A program made the translations under genes and the position numbers. Below, piece by piece: positions 34,513 to 42,389 of a DNA stretch of 58,272 nt (its first letter is position 1; every line of letters starts with the position of its first letter). Origin of the DNA: Cohnella xylanilytica (GTDB lineage: Bacteria; Bacillota; Bacilli; Paenibacillales; Paenibacillaceae); assembly GCF_014212175.1 (NCBI RefSeq), contig NZ_JACJVR010000112.1:1-58272 (forward strand), written 5' to 3'. The notes under the pieces were generated by a model, which saw nothing but the letters and a program-made list of their open reading frames with translations, did no database searches and was not told the origin of the DNA.

Positions 34513-34577
34513 AAGTAAGTGAGCAACGCGACGAGGAACATCCCGAGCATCATCACTTCTTGAAACGTAAATGTCAT
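34500..34577 (-). CDS. Holin-like toxin of a type I toxin-antitoxin system
   Basis: 25 residues, beginning MTFTFQEVMMLGMF and ending LTYLKRK: a short hydrophilic start, one hydrophobic helix (~8-21) and a basic tail. This is the pattern of the 'putative holin-like toxin' family found in Bacillus and Paenibacillus (compare TxpA/BsrG-type loci). GGAGGTGAT lies seven bases before ATG 34577. The site is paired with CCTCC just upstream (34595-34599 with 34586-34590 on the plus strand), so translation should be poor unless the RNA is processed. The expected action is membrane damage. An antisense RNA is inferred, see the neighbouring promoter and terminators. Confidence 0.8.
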   Translation of the reverse strand: MTFTFQEVMMLGMFLVALLTYLKRK

Positions 34578-34585
34578 AGGCATCA

Positions 34586-34614
34586 CCTCCAAACGGAGGC
34601 GAGACTATCCCACC
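34586..34614 (-). promoter_or_regulatory. Ribosome-binding-site sequestering hairpin and 5' pairing element of the toxin mRNA
   Basis: On the minus strand CCTCC-GTTT-GGAGG forms a tight hairpin over the Shine-Dalgarno sequence. Immediately upstream, GGTGGGAT (34614-34607) is exactly complementary to ATCCCACC in the 3' part of the same mRNA (34444-34437), with GGAGG next to it. This fits the long-range 5'-3' pairing known for type I toxin mRNAs. Confidence 0.6.
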
Positions 34615-34649
34615 CAAGCGAGTTGCGCTGCCAACATAATACCATTTAT

Positions 34650-34673
34650 ACCTCCCATCTGGGAGGTTTTTTT
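34650..34673 (+). terminator. Plus-strand terminator upstream of the toxin gene
   Basis: ACCTCCCA / TGGGAGGT with a very short loop is followed by seven T. It points the opposite way from the toxin, so it must end a plus-strand RNA that crosses the toxin gene; no plus-strand protein gene lies before it. Confidence 0.85.
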
Positions 34674-34694
34674 GTTGAACAGACAGTCTCGCAT

Positions 34695-35056
34695 GGTTGC
34701 AATCGGAATCACAGGGTTCCGATTCATAGGCCCCGTTCTGTAACGAACTCAGGAGACGCTATTTAGCGTCAAAAGCCCATTTTGAAACTCTAACGAACTC
34801 CAGCGATCTTATTTGGGCCGCCAAGGGGGAAAAAGGGGCTTCCAGCACGAAATAGCGTCTATACGATTCGTTAGAACCGAAAATCTACGATTTTGGGGCA
34901 AATAGCGTCTCCTCGATTCGTTAGCCGCCTCTCCCAATCGAAACGGGGACCAGGCGAAAAGATAGAAGCACGACGCGACGCGACACGATCTCCGCAAAGA
35001 CAAGCGATTCTGAGCCCTGATAACAAATCTGTATGCGAATAGGGCAGTCGAAGAAA
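34695..35056 (+). repeat. Dispersed nested inverted-repeat element, copy C (longest)
   Basis: Leader GGTTGCAATC...CCCCGTT, then outer left arm (from 34741, TAACGAACTCAGGAGACGC), inner left arm (from 34791), inner right arm (34850-34873) and outer right arm (to 34923, ending ATTCGTTA). A further ~130-bp tail (CCGCCTCTCCCAATCG... CACGATCTCC... GCGATTC... CTGTATGCGA) is shared with copy D. It lies between the toxin locus and a chimeric pseudogene. No open frame of its own. Confidence 0.9.
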
Positions 35057-35164
35057 CAAACGCCTCTTTCTCCGTTCGCCATAGTTTCGCCCTGTTCGCG
35101 GGGAGGCGGATGAGCGAAGATAAGAGCAACGAAGCGACCCTCGCCCGAGCGAGGAAGAGCCCCA

Positions 35165-35547
35165 ATGTCCGACATCCATACCGTCATCGAGCGGCAGCTC
35201 CAAACAATCGAGCGGGAGGAGAACGTCCGCATCCTGTACGCCTGCGAATCGGGGAGCCGGGCATGGGGCTTCCCCCCGCGGGACAGCGACTACGACCTTC
35301 GTAATTGCGCCTCCGGGTTTTGGGCAGACGGCTTCGAGAGACGCTTTCGCGGACGTCAGAGCTTATCATCAATCCATAGATACCATTCGCGCTATTGAAC
35401 GGGACCTATTAGAAAAGCTGCAATCGTTCGAAACCCTCTTCGGCAGGAACAAGCCGGAATCCGCTCGGCTGAAGCTCATACGGGATAACGACAAGTTCTA
35501 CATCATCGAGCAATCGACGAACACGAAACTCTATAAGTTAACTTAAG
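35165..35547 (+). pseudogene. Chimeric remnant: truncated RlaP-type nucleotidyltransferase joined to the 3' end of another gene
   Basis: From ATG 35165 the frame reads a typical DNA-polymerase-beta-like nucleotidyltransferase start (ILYACESGSRAWGFPPRDSDYDLR), the active-site GSRAWG and DSDYD being intact. Just after this (~35303) homology stops; the frame continues only to 35398 as unlike sequence. In another frame, from about 35304, a helical, charged stretch (DAFADVRAYHQSI, IERDLLEKLQSFETLFGRN, FYIIEQSTNTKLYKLT) runs to a stop at 35545-35547 and looks like the C-terminus of a different protein that I do not recognise. A deletion fusing two genes is the simplest reading. It adjoins repeat copy C. 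Confidence 0.7.
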
Positions 35548-35668
35548 GCGCCCTGAAACTGCATCCTAATTGGAAACTCCGCCCATTCGGTTGCCCGTCC
35601 GCGGAACATCCGGTATCATAGTAGGTACTAAATACGACCGGACGACAGAGACGGGATTGGAGAGACGG

Positions 35669-36877
35669 ATGAACCGATTTACGACAGATCGAGAAGACGA
35701 AGCGATGCTCGAGGAATTGCGGGCCCAGAGAGCGGAGATCGAGAAGAAGAGAGCCAAGGAAGAAGCGAAGAGGTGGACGCCGATCGAGGCTCCCCTCTCG
35801 CTGTCCGATGCGCTGCAGCGGCTGACGAAGCAGGAGCTGACCGACATTCGGACGAACCTGAACGTCCCCGGAGCCAGCTCCCTGAACAAGGGGCAGCTGG
35901 CGGACAAGCTGGCGGACGAGATCCCGGAACGGCTCGGCGGGCTGCTGGATCTCTTCGACGAAGAGAGATACCGGGTCGTGAAAAGCGTATCGGACCGAGG
36001 CGGCGTCATGCCGGCCCCGGAGGATCCCTATCAAGTCGCGTATTTCATGCGGACCGGGATGCTGTTCCCGGGAGTGCTTGACGGCAAGAGAGTCGTCGTC
36101 ATGCCCGGCGAAGTGCGGGACGTCTTCAAGGCGCTGGACAACGCGGCCTTGAAGCAGAAGGTCCGCAGCCGCTCGAAGCTGGCCCGGCTGGCGACGGGAG
36201 CGCTATTCTACTATGGGGTTCTCACTGCGCCCCAACTGAGAGAATTGCTCGAACCGCACTATGGCAGCGAGCTATCCGATGCCTGGCTGCACGAGTTCCT
36301 GTGGCAGCGCGCCGAGTACGCGGGCGGAATGCAAGCGGGCGCTTTCGGCTTCGCTGACGAAGCGGTGGTGGATGCCGAGAAGATTGTGGCGGAGCACGAA
36401 TTCCGTTCCGCGCTGCCGTTCCGTCCGTTCACGACGGAAGAGCTGCTCGAAGCGGGCGTCCCGGACTACGTCGACCGCAATCTTAGCTACCGGACCTTCT
36501 CTAATTTTATCTCGAGCAACTACGACTTGGATAAAGGCGAGGCGGACGACGTTCTGACGGAGTTGACGTTCGAGATTCAGAACGGCGCGCAGCCTTCCGA
36601 GTTGATGGGGATTCTTCAGGACCGGTTCGAGATGGCGGACATGACCATAGCCCAATCGTTCGTCGACCATCTGACCCACTTCTACAACCACACGAGAATG
36701 TGGGCGATCAAGGGCTACTATCCCCGCGAGCTGTCCCAGCAGAGGGAGTCCGAGACCCCGAAGTCCGAGGGGGAAGGCGGCACCGTCATCGACTTCGCGA
36801 CCAAGCGCAAGGTCGGAAGGAACGATCCGTGCCCGTGCGGCAGCGGGAAGAAGTTCAAGAAGTGCTGCGGCGGTTGA
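35669..36877 (+). CDS. SEC-C motif protein of unknown function
   Basis: 402 residues from ATG 35669 after GGAGAG; an in-frame upstream start lacks a site. The first ~40 residues form a charged coil (EDEAMLEELRAQRAEIEKKRAKEE), the middle ~330 residues are helical with no known domain (a SAP-like LTKQELTDIRTNLNVPG segment is visible near 55-80), and the C-terminus is a SEC-C zinc motif (RNDPCPCGSGKKFKKCC). SEC-C motifs bind zinc and are found in SecA and in many proteins that bind other macromolecules. A strong terminator follows. Confidence 0.85.
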   Translation: MNRFTTDREDEAMLEELRAQRAEIEKKRAKEEAKRWTPIEAPLSLSDALQRLTKQELTDIRTNLNVPGASSLNKGQLADKLADEIPERLGGLLDLFDEERYRVVKSVSDRGGVMPAPEDPYQVAYFMRTGMLFPGVLDGKRVVVMPGEVRDVFKALDNAALKQKVRSRSKLARLATGALFYYGVLTAPQLRELLEPHYGSELSDAWLHEFLWQRAEYAGGMQAGAFGFADEAVVDAEKIVAEHEFRSALPFRPFTTEELLEAGVPDYVDRNLSYRTFSNFISSNYDLDKGEADDVLTELTFEIQNGAQPSELMGILQDRFEMADMTIAQSFVDHLTHFYNHTRMWAIKGYYPRELSQQRESETPKSEGEGGTVIDFATKRKVGRNDPCPCGSGKKFKKCCGG

Positions 36878-36904
36878 CGACGGATTCCATATTCGGTTGA
36901 GACA

Positions 36905-36950
36905 AAGGCCGGTTCTTAAGGATTCGAATCCCTTAGGAACCGGCCTTCTT
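36905..36950 (+). terminator. Strong intrinsic terminator
   Basis: AAGGCCGGTTC...GAACCGGCCTT with inner TAAGG / CCTTA pairing forms a long stem, followed by CTT. Confidence 0.88.
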
Positions 36951-36972
36951 CGCAGGAACGGAGGAGAGAGGG

Positions 36973-37692
36973 TTGCGGATCAAGCTGGAAGTCATCGCGC
37001 TGTCGCTCGAGGACGCGCTTGCGGCCGAGGAAGGCGGGGCCGACCGGATCGAGCTGATCGCGGCGATGGAGCAGGGCGGGCTCACCCCGCCGATCGAACT
37101 GGCCGAGCGAGTCGCCGCTCGGACGAAGCTGGACGTGCAGGTCATGGTTCGACCGCACGGCCGGTCGTTCGTTTACGGCGAGCCCGAGCTCGAGAGGATG
37201 GCCGAGGATATCCGGGCGATCCGCCGGCTCGACAAGCCGGGCTTCGTGCTCGGCTGCCTGACTCCGGATAAGCGGGTGGACTCGCGGGCTCTGTCGCGGC
37301 TGCTTGCCGAGGCGGGGGAGTCGGGGGCGCGCGTCACGTTCCACCGGGCGATCGACGAGGCGACCGACCTAGAGCAAGCATACTGCGAGCTCGGGGCCTT
37401 CCCGGCTATCCGCCGCGTCCTCACGTCCGGCGGTGCGCCCGCTGCTCCCGCTGGAGCGGCGCTTATCCGGCGGCTGCGGCAGCTGGAAGCCGCCATGCCC
37501 GGCACCCCGGCCGTCATGGCCGGAAGCGGCCTGACGATCGAGACGCTGCCGGGGTTCCTGATCGAAACCGGGGTACGCGAGGTTCATCTCGGCACCGGCG
37601 TCCGCAGCTTGGACGGCGCCGGCCGCAGCCGCGTCGACCCGCGCAAGGTGGCGAAGGTTCGCGAGCTGTTGGATCGCATGCCTACTAGGTAG
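36973..37692 (+). CDS. cutC: CutC family protein
   Basis: 239 residues with the CutC TIM-barrel pattern: LEVIALSLEDALAAEEGGADRIEL, the GGLTPP turn, VMVRPHGRSFVY, GFVLGCLT, VTFHRAIDEATD, RVLTSGG and a final EVHLGTG. The family is called a copper homeostasis protein from Escherichia coli work, but the true role is debated. The start is TTG 36973 directly after GGAGGAGAGAGGG. It converges on the unknown gene at 37715. Confidence 0.92.
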   Translation: MRIKLEVIALSLEDALAAEEGGADRIELIAAMEQGGLTPPIELAERVAARTKLDVQVMVRPHGRSFVYGEPELERMAEDIRAIRRLDKPGFVLGCLTPDKRVDSRALSRLLAEAGESGARVTFHRAIDEATDLEQAYCELGAFPAIRRVLTSGGAPAAPAGAALIRRLRQLEAAMPGTPAVMAGSGLTIETLPGFLIETGVREVHLGTGVRSLDGAGRSRVDPRKVAKVRELLDRMPTR

Positions 37693-37714
37693 CGGCGCGA
37701 TTATCCGAACGCCC

Positions 37715-38815
37715 TCAACCCAGTTCGGGAATCGCCGCCTTCAGCCACCCCAGGCGGATGCTCCCGGCTTCTCCGAGCTCCGGCACGTCCTCTCCTTCGA
37801 GCGGCAGGACGTTCTCGGGGGACGACGCCTTCAGCAGGTGGAGAAGCGCGGCTCCCCAGCTCTCCCGCTCGTCTTCCGCGATCGAGGGAATGTCCGGGTA
37901 ATAGTGGCAGTACGCCTCGTACAGCCAGTCCTTGATCTTCTCCATCTGCGGAGAGGCATATACCACCTGCGTCTCGCCGTGAAGCTCCTTCGGGAACGGG
38001 AGCCCCCGCTCCGCGTAATCCTCGAACGCCTCCGGCCCGATGCTTCCCCTCGCGCGGAGGAACCAGACGGCCGCCCAGTCGTAAGCCTTCATCCACTCGG
38101 CCGGAATGTCGCTAACCAGCTCCGGATCGCCCAAGTCGACCGTATATTCCCGGCCGGGCTTGACCAGCTTGACGTTGCCGGTTATCCCGAGCCCGCGCAT
38201 CGCGAGCAGCGCCCGGGTCTGAACGGCCGGGGCGACGTCCGGATTCCGGCAGATCCGCCGCAGCCACTTGCCGCTCGTCGCGTCGGGGAAGAAGGCCAGC
38301 TTCCGGACGGCCTCGGCCGCCGTCGCCGGGCTCTCCGCCAGCTTGGCGAGAGAAGCGGCCGCTTCTCCGAGGTCCATCGTCCGCAGCAGGTCCAGCGTCA
38401 GAGGGCGTTCCGCCCAGCTTCGCACGCCGCGCCCTTCGGCCGCGCTCTCCTTCCGCGCCAGCTCCTTCACGAAATCGCCGATCGTTTGCCGCGCGTCGCC
38501 GCTCACTCCCCGCTTGCGGACGACGAGCTTCAGCCATTCCAGCAGCGTGCCGGTCTCCGCCGTGAAGCCGAACGTCCCCATCGCGAAGATCTCCCTATTG
38601 TAAGGCGCTTCGGACAACGCATAACGCGCCAGCGCGGTCTTGAACTCGTCGTCCGCTGCCATAAGCGACAGCGAGAAACACAGGATCGCCCACGTAAAAT
38701 CGTCTTTCTCGTTCTCCAGCAGCCCCGCGTAAGCCTGATAAGCGGTTTTGCCGTACGTTCTTTGTTCCATCGGATCGAACGAATCCGGTTCGGTATGCGA
38801 TGTCAATCGTCTCAT
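37715..38815 (-). CDS. Helical protein of unknown function
   Basis: 366 residues, no signal peptide, no recognised domain. The pattern is almost wholly alpha-helical with repeated Leu/Ala-rich helix pairs (FTWAILCFSLSLMAADDEFKTALARYAL; LGEAAASLAKLAESPATAAEAVRKLAFFPD), which suggests HEAT-like repeats and a scaffold or protein-binding role. ATG 38815 has AGGAAGGG close upstream; the next ATG (38770) has none. It is divergent from the response regulator gene at 38978. Confidence 0.75.
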   Translation of the reverse strand: MRRLTSHTEPDSFDPMEQRTYGKTAYQAYAGLLENEKDDFTWAILCFSLSLMAADDEFKTALARYALSEAPYNREIFAMGTFGFTAETGTLLEWLKLVVRKRGVSGDARQTIGDFVKELARKESAAEGRGVRSWAERPLTLDLLRTMDLGEAAASLAKLAESPATAAEAVRKLAFFPDATSGKWLRRICRNPDVAPAVQTRALLAMRGLGITGNVKLVKPGREYTVDLGDPELVSDIPAEWMKAYDWAAVWFLRARGSIGPEAFEDYAERGLPFPKELHGETQVVYASPQMEKIKDWLYEAYCHYYPDIPSIAEDERESWGAALLHLLKASSPENVLPLEGEDVPELGEAGSIRLGWLKAAIPELG

Positions 38816-38977
38816 CCCTTCCTCGTCTTCGATCTCCCCATCGTACCGTTCCCGATCCCCTGGGTCAACCCAAGGGCCGATCCTCGCGCGCTTAGGGTCC
38901 CCTCTTGCAACTTTATCCGGCCCGCCATCGACTATTCCTATGACGAACGGCCGGCGACGGCCGAGTGGAGGCTAGGC

Positions 38978-39676
38978 ATGGACAAGACCCGAATTCTCAT
39001 TATCGAAGACGAATCGCCGATCGCGGACCTGCTCCGTTACGGCTTGGATAAGGAAGGCTTCGAGACGCTCGCCGTCCCGAGCGCGTCCGAAGGCCTGCTC
39101 GAGACGGAGCGCTTCCGGCCCGATCTGCTCCTGCTCGATTGGATGCTTCCCGACGGAAGCGGCATCGACGTGTGCAAGCAAGTGACGGCGACCCGCAACA
39201 TTCCGATCATCATGATCACGGCCAAATCCGACATCGCGGACAAAATCATAGGGCTCGAGCTCGGGGCGGACGACTACGTCACGAAGCCGTTCGACCTGCG
39301 CGAGGTCGTCGCGCGGGTGCGGACGCTGCTGCGCCGGGCGGCGCTCGCGAGCCGGACGGAGCCGGGACGGGAGGAGCCGGAAGCCGTCCGCGCCGGACGG
39401 CTCGAGATCGCGGAGCGGGAGAGGCTCGTCCGCATGGACGGCGCCCCGGTCGATCTGACTCCGAAGGAGTTCGATCTTCTGCTCGCGTTGATCCGACGCA
39501 GGGGCCAAGTGTTCACGCGCACGGAGCTGCTGGATTCGGTCTGGGGCTACGACTATGCCGGCGACACGAGAACGGTGGATATCCATATCCAGCGGCTGCG
39601 CAAGAAGCTGGGCGCGAGCGATCTCATCGCGACCGTGTTCGGCGTCGGCTACAAATTCGAGAAGCGGGCGGATTAA
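38978..39676 (+). CDS. OmpR/PhoB-family response regulator
   Basis: 232 residues from ATG 38978 after GTGGAGG. The receiver domain shows the acidic pair in IIEDE, the phospho-acceptor in LLLDWMLPDG, MITAKSD and the Lys in DDYVTKPFD. The C-terminal winged helix has LTPKEFDLLLALIRRRGQVFTRTELLDSVWGYDY and TVDIHIQRLRKKL. It is followed by its kinase gene after 4 bp. A direct repeat 5' of the solute-binding protein gene (42302-42318) is a candidate target. Confidence 0.95.
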   Translation: MDKTRILIIEDESPIADLLRYGLDKEGFETLAVPSASEGLLETERFRPDLLLLDWMLPDGSGIDVCKQVTATRNIPIIMITAKSDIADKIIGLELGADDYVTKPFDLREVVARVRTLLRRAALASRTEPGREEPEAVRAGRLEIAERERLVRMDGAPVDLTPKEFDLLLALIRRRGQVFTRTELLDSVWGYDYAGDTRTVDIHIQRLRKKLGASDLIATVFGVGYKFEKRAD

Positions 39677-39680
39677 CGAC

Positions 39681-41138
39681 ATGATCCCTTCGATTCAGCA
39701 TAAGTTCCTGATCGGATTTCTCGTCATTTTCGCCGCTGCATTCCTCGTTCTGAACCACTTCGTCGCTAGGATCGTCGAGAGCGGCAACGAGAAGATCATG
39801 ACCCAAGACCTCCTCGCCCTCAAGAAGAACAGCAACGTCTACGTCAAGCAGGCCTTCCTCATCAACCACTTCGACCAAGACGAGACGTACTTCCGGGAGA
39901 TCGCGCGGGACATGGTGGACGAGCTGCGCCGGGTCGCTTCGAACGAGGTCGCGGCCTACTCCGTGGACGGCCGGCTGCTGGCTTCCTCGGGCGACGCCGA
40001 CTCCTTCGCGGCTTCCGGCGACGGCGATCTGAATAACGCCCTTAGCGGCAAGACGTCGTATACGGTTCGGCATTCGAACGGCGAGGCGACCGTCTCTTAC
40101 TCCTATCCGGTCGTCATCGAAGGCAACAAGGTCGGAATCATGCGGTTCTCCAAGGATTACACCTATCTCTATGAGCGGAGCGAACGGATTCTCGCGTTCA
40201 TTCGTTATACGACGATCGCGATTTTCGCGGCGGCGTTCCTCTTCTCGTACGTCCTGTCGCGCCATATTACGATTCCGATCGCGAGGCTGACCCGGGCGAC
40301 GACGGAAGTGGCGGACGGCCATCTCGACGTTCGGCTCCGGTCGACCCGAAGGCGGGACGAAGTCGGGCAGCTGACCCGCAACTTCGGCCGGATGCTCGGG
40401 AAGATCAAGCTCCAGATCGGGAAAATCGAAAGCGACCGCGACCGGATGACGGAGCTGTACCGGCATCGCAAACGCTTCTACGACAACGTGACCCACGAGC
40501 TGAAGACGCCGCTCACTTCGATTCTCGGCTACGCCGAGCTCGTCCGCGACGTCGGCCCTCGCGACGGGGAGCTGTTCGCCAAGGGAATGAAGCATATCGC
40601 GGAAGAGAGCCAGCGGCTGCATTCGCTCGTCGTGGAGCTGCTCGAGCAGTCAAGGGAGGCGGACGACCGGCGGGACTTCGAGAGGACGGAGGTAAGTCCG
40701 ATCGTCCGGGACGTCTGCGAAGGAATGCGGTTCAAGGCCGAGCGGTACGGCCTCCGAATCGATTGCGAAGCGGACGGCGGCGCGGCGGTCGACGGCAGCC
40801 CGGATCGGCTGAGGCAGCTGGCGATCAATCTCGTCGACAACGCCATCAAGTACGGGGAGGCTTCGTCCGACATCGTCGTGCGGGTGCGGGAGGAAGCTGG
40901 TTACGCGGTACTCTCCGTCTCGAACCGGCTGGATTCCGCGGACGGGGAAGGCATCGCGGAGGCGTCCGCCGCGAGAGAGCCGGGAAGCCTGGGCCTCGGG
41001 CTCGGCATCTGCAGGCGGATCGCCGCCGATCACGGAGGAAGCTTGGAGACTGGGAGCTCGAACGGCATCGCGACCGTCATCGCGAAGATTCCGCTGTGGA
41101 ACGAGAACAAGAGCGAAGGGGAGGAGATGGGGAGATGA
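39681..41138 (+). CDS. Membrane sensor histidine kinase (HAMP-HisKA-HATPase)
   Basis: 485 residues. Membrane helices at ~8-30 and ~170-190 flank a ~140-residue extracytoplasmic sensor. A HAMP domain follows, then the H-box VTHELKTPLTSILGYAELV with the phospho-accepting His, and an ATPase domain with NLVDNAIKYGE and GLGLGICRRIAADHGGSLE. The D-box is weak (a canonical DxGxG is not obvious; EAGYAVLSVSNRLDSADGEGI is in its place), so ATPase strength may be altered. Its stop codon overlaps the start of the next lipoprotein gene (ATGA). Confidence 0.92.
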   Translation: MIPSIQHKFLIGFLVIFAAAFLVLNHFVARIVESGNEKIMTQDLLALKKNSNVYVKQAFLINHFDQDETYFREIARDMVDELRRVASNEVAAYSVDGRLLASSGDADSFAASGDGDLNNALSGKTSYTVRHSNGEATVSYSYPVVIEGNKVGIMRFSKDYTYLYERSERILAFIRYTTIAIFAAAFLFSYVLSRHITIPIARLTRATTEVADGHLDVRLRSTRRRDEVGQLTRNFGRMLGKIKLQIGKIESDRDRMTELYRHRKRFYDNVTHELKTPLTSILGYAELVRDVGPRDGELFAKGMKHIAEESQRLHSLVVELLEQSREADDRRDFERTEVSPIVRDVCEGMRFKAERYGLRIDCEADGGAAVDGSPDRLRQLAINLVDNAIKYGEASSDIVVRVREEAGYAVLSVSNRLDSADGEGIAEASAAREPGSLGLGLGICRRIAADHGGSLETGSSNGIATVIAKIPLWNENKSEGEEMGR

Positions 41139-42286
41139 CGGATCCAAGGCGCCGAGACCTTCGCCGGACGGCGGCTTCCGTCCTGCTGTTCGCGGCAGTC
41201 GCGCTGGCGGCGGGTTGTTCGGGCACGTTCGCTTCGAAGACGATCGTCATCCCGGACGAAGAAGAGAGGGCCTCTTCGCCGGACAAGCTCGGAGACTCGT
41301 TCGAGGCCGGCGCCATCTTCAAGCTCGCGGGCAAAGGCGTCGAGGCCGGCGATTGGCTCGGGTGGCTGGACGCCGACAGCCTTCTGGTCGCGTACCGCGG
41401 CCGGGACGGCATGATCCGCCTGTCGAGCGCGGATTACCGGTACGAGACGCTGCGGACGCTGCCCGTTCCCGAGAGCAAGGCAGGGCCGGAGAGCTTGTCG
41501 CCGGACGGGCGCCGGGTCGCGTGGGAAGCATGGGGGGACGATGGAGCGAAGCTCCTGCTTCGGGACGTCGGGAAGAACGGTTCCGAGGACGGAGGAGCCT
41601 CTGTGCAGGTGGACGAGAAGGCGGGCGATCGGTTGGGGGAGCCCTCCTGGTCCGGCGACGGGCGTTATTTGGCTTACGCCAAGAAGACGTCTGCCGCGGG
41701 ACGAGCGAAGCCGGTTCTCGTCGTCTATGACGTAGAGCGGGCGGTCTCGAACGAATACGAGATAGCCGATTGGAGCGGGGAAGAGATCGGATCCGTCCGG
41801 GTGTCGGACGACGGAACGGCGGCGGCGTTCTTCTTCTCGTCGGACGGCTTCGCAGGCGTGAAGCTTGGGGAGCTGGCCGACGGCACCTTCCGCGAATGGG
41901 ACGAATTCGCTTCCGCGAGGGACGGCCTGGGCGAGTTCGCCTCCGGCCATCGCTTCGTCTTCACGGTGGGGAAGGGATCGCTCGTTCTGTACGATCCGGA
42001 ACACGCCAGCACGGTTACGCTTGCGGAGCGAGTCTCCGGCTTCCGGCTGTCCCCGGACCGCGAGCTCGTCGCCTATTCCGACTATGGAGAAGAAGCCATC
42101 ATCGTCGCGAAGCTGCAGGGCAACAACCTGCTCGGCGCCCGGCCGATTTACCGGGGGCTCCGGTCTCCCGGCCTTCTCTGGAGCCCGGACGGCCGGAAGC
42201 TTCTCGTGAACGGGAGGAACGCGACTGTTCCTATGCCCTCCGAATCCACAGAAGGCGATTATCCCTTCGTGATCGAGCTGAAGTAA
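41135..42286 (+). CDS. Beta-propeller lipoprotein (TolB/PD40-like repeats)
   Basis: 383 residues. A signal sequence ends in a lipobox, LAAGC (Cys28), so it should be anchored outside the membrane. At least five PD40/TolB-like blades are visible (LSPDGRRVAWEAWG, WSGDGRYLAYAKK, VSDDGTAAAFFFS, LSPDRELVAYSDYG, WSPDGRKLLVNGR). No catalytic site is seen. The 4-bp overlap with the kinase gene implies translational coupling, so I infer a partner in signal perception or a protein-binding platform for the kinase. Confidence 0.85.
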   Translation: MTDPRRRDLRRTAASVLLFAAVALAAGCSGTFASKTIVIPDEEERASSPDKLGDSFEAGAIFKLAGKGVEAGDWLGWLDADSLLVAYRGRDGMIRLSSADYRYETLRTLPVPESKAGPESLSPDGRRVAWEAWGDDGAKLLLRDVGKNGSEDGGASVQVDEKAGDRLGEPSWSGDGRYLAYAKKTSAAGRAKPVLVVYDVERAVSNEYEIADWSGEEIGSVRVSDDGTAAAFFFSSDGFAGVKLGELADGTFREWDEFASARDGLGEFASGHRFVFTVGKGSLVLYDPEHASTVTLAERVSGFRLSPDRELVAYSDYGEEAIIVAKLQGNNLLGARPIYRGLRSPGLLWSPDGRKLLVNGRNATVPMPSESTEGDYPFVIELK

Positions 42287-42301
42287 CGGCGCGCCGCTTC
42301 G

Positions 42302-42342
42302 TTTACAACTTATTTACATTTTCGAGAAGTCCCGTCCATAAC
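42302..42342 (+). promoter_or_regulatory. Promoter with response-regulator-type direct repeat before the solute-binding protein gene
   Basis: Two TTTACA hexamers begin at 42302 and 42313, exactly 11 bp apart, as in PhoP/OmpR-type boxes. The second also serves as a -35, with CATAAC (42337-42342) as -10 after 18 bp. The layout fits activation or repression by the response regulator encoded at 38978, which is an inference. Confidence 0.6.
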
Positions 42343-42389
42343 TCCCCGGTATAACGGTATCAAGACCTTAGGAGAGGAATGGATGCAAG

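Noticed and set aside
34695..35056. Insertion sequence or group II intron in place of the dispersed repeat
   Set aside because: No transposase or reverse transcriptase frame, no terminal direct repeats that I can see, and no intron domain V-like sequence. A non-coding repeat is the safer call.
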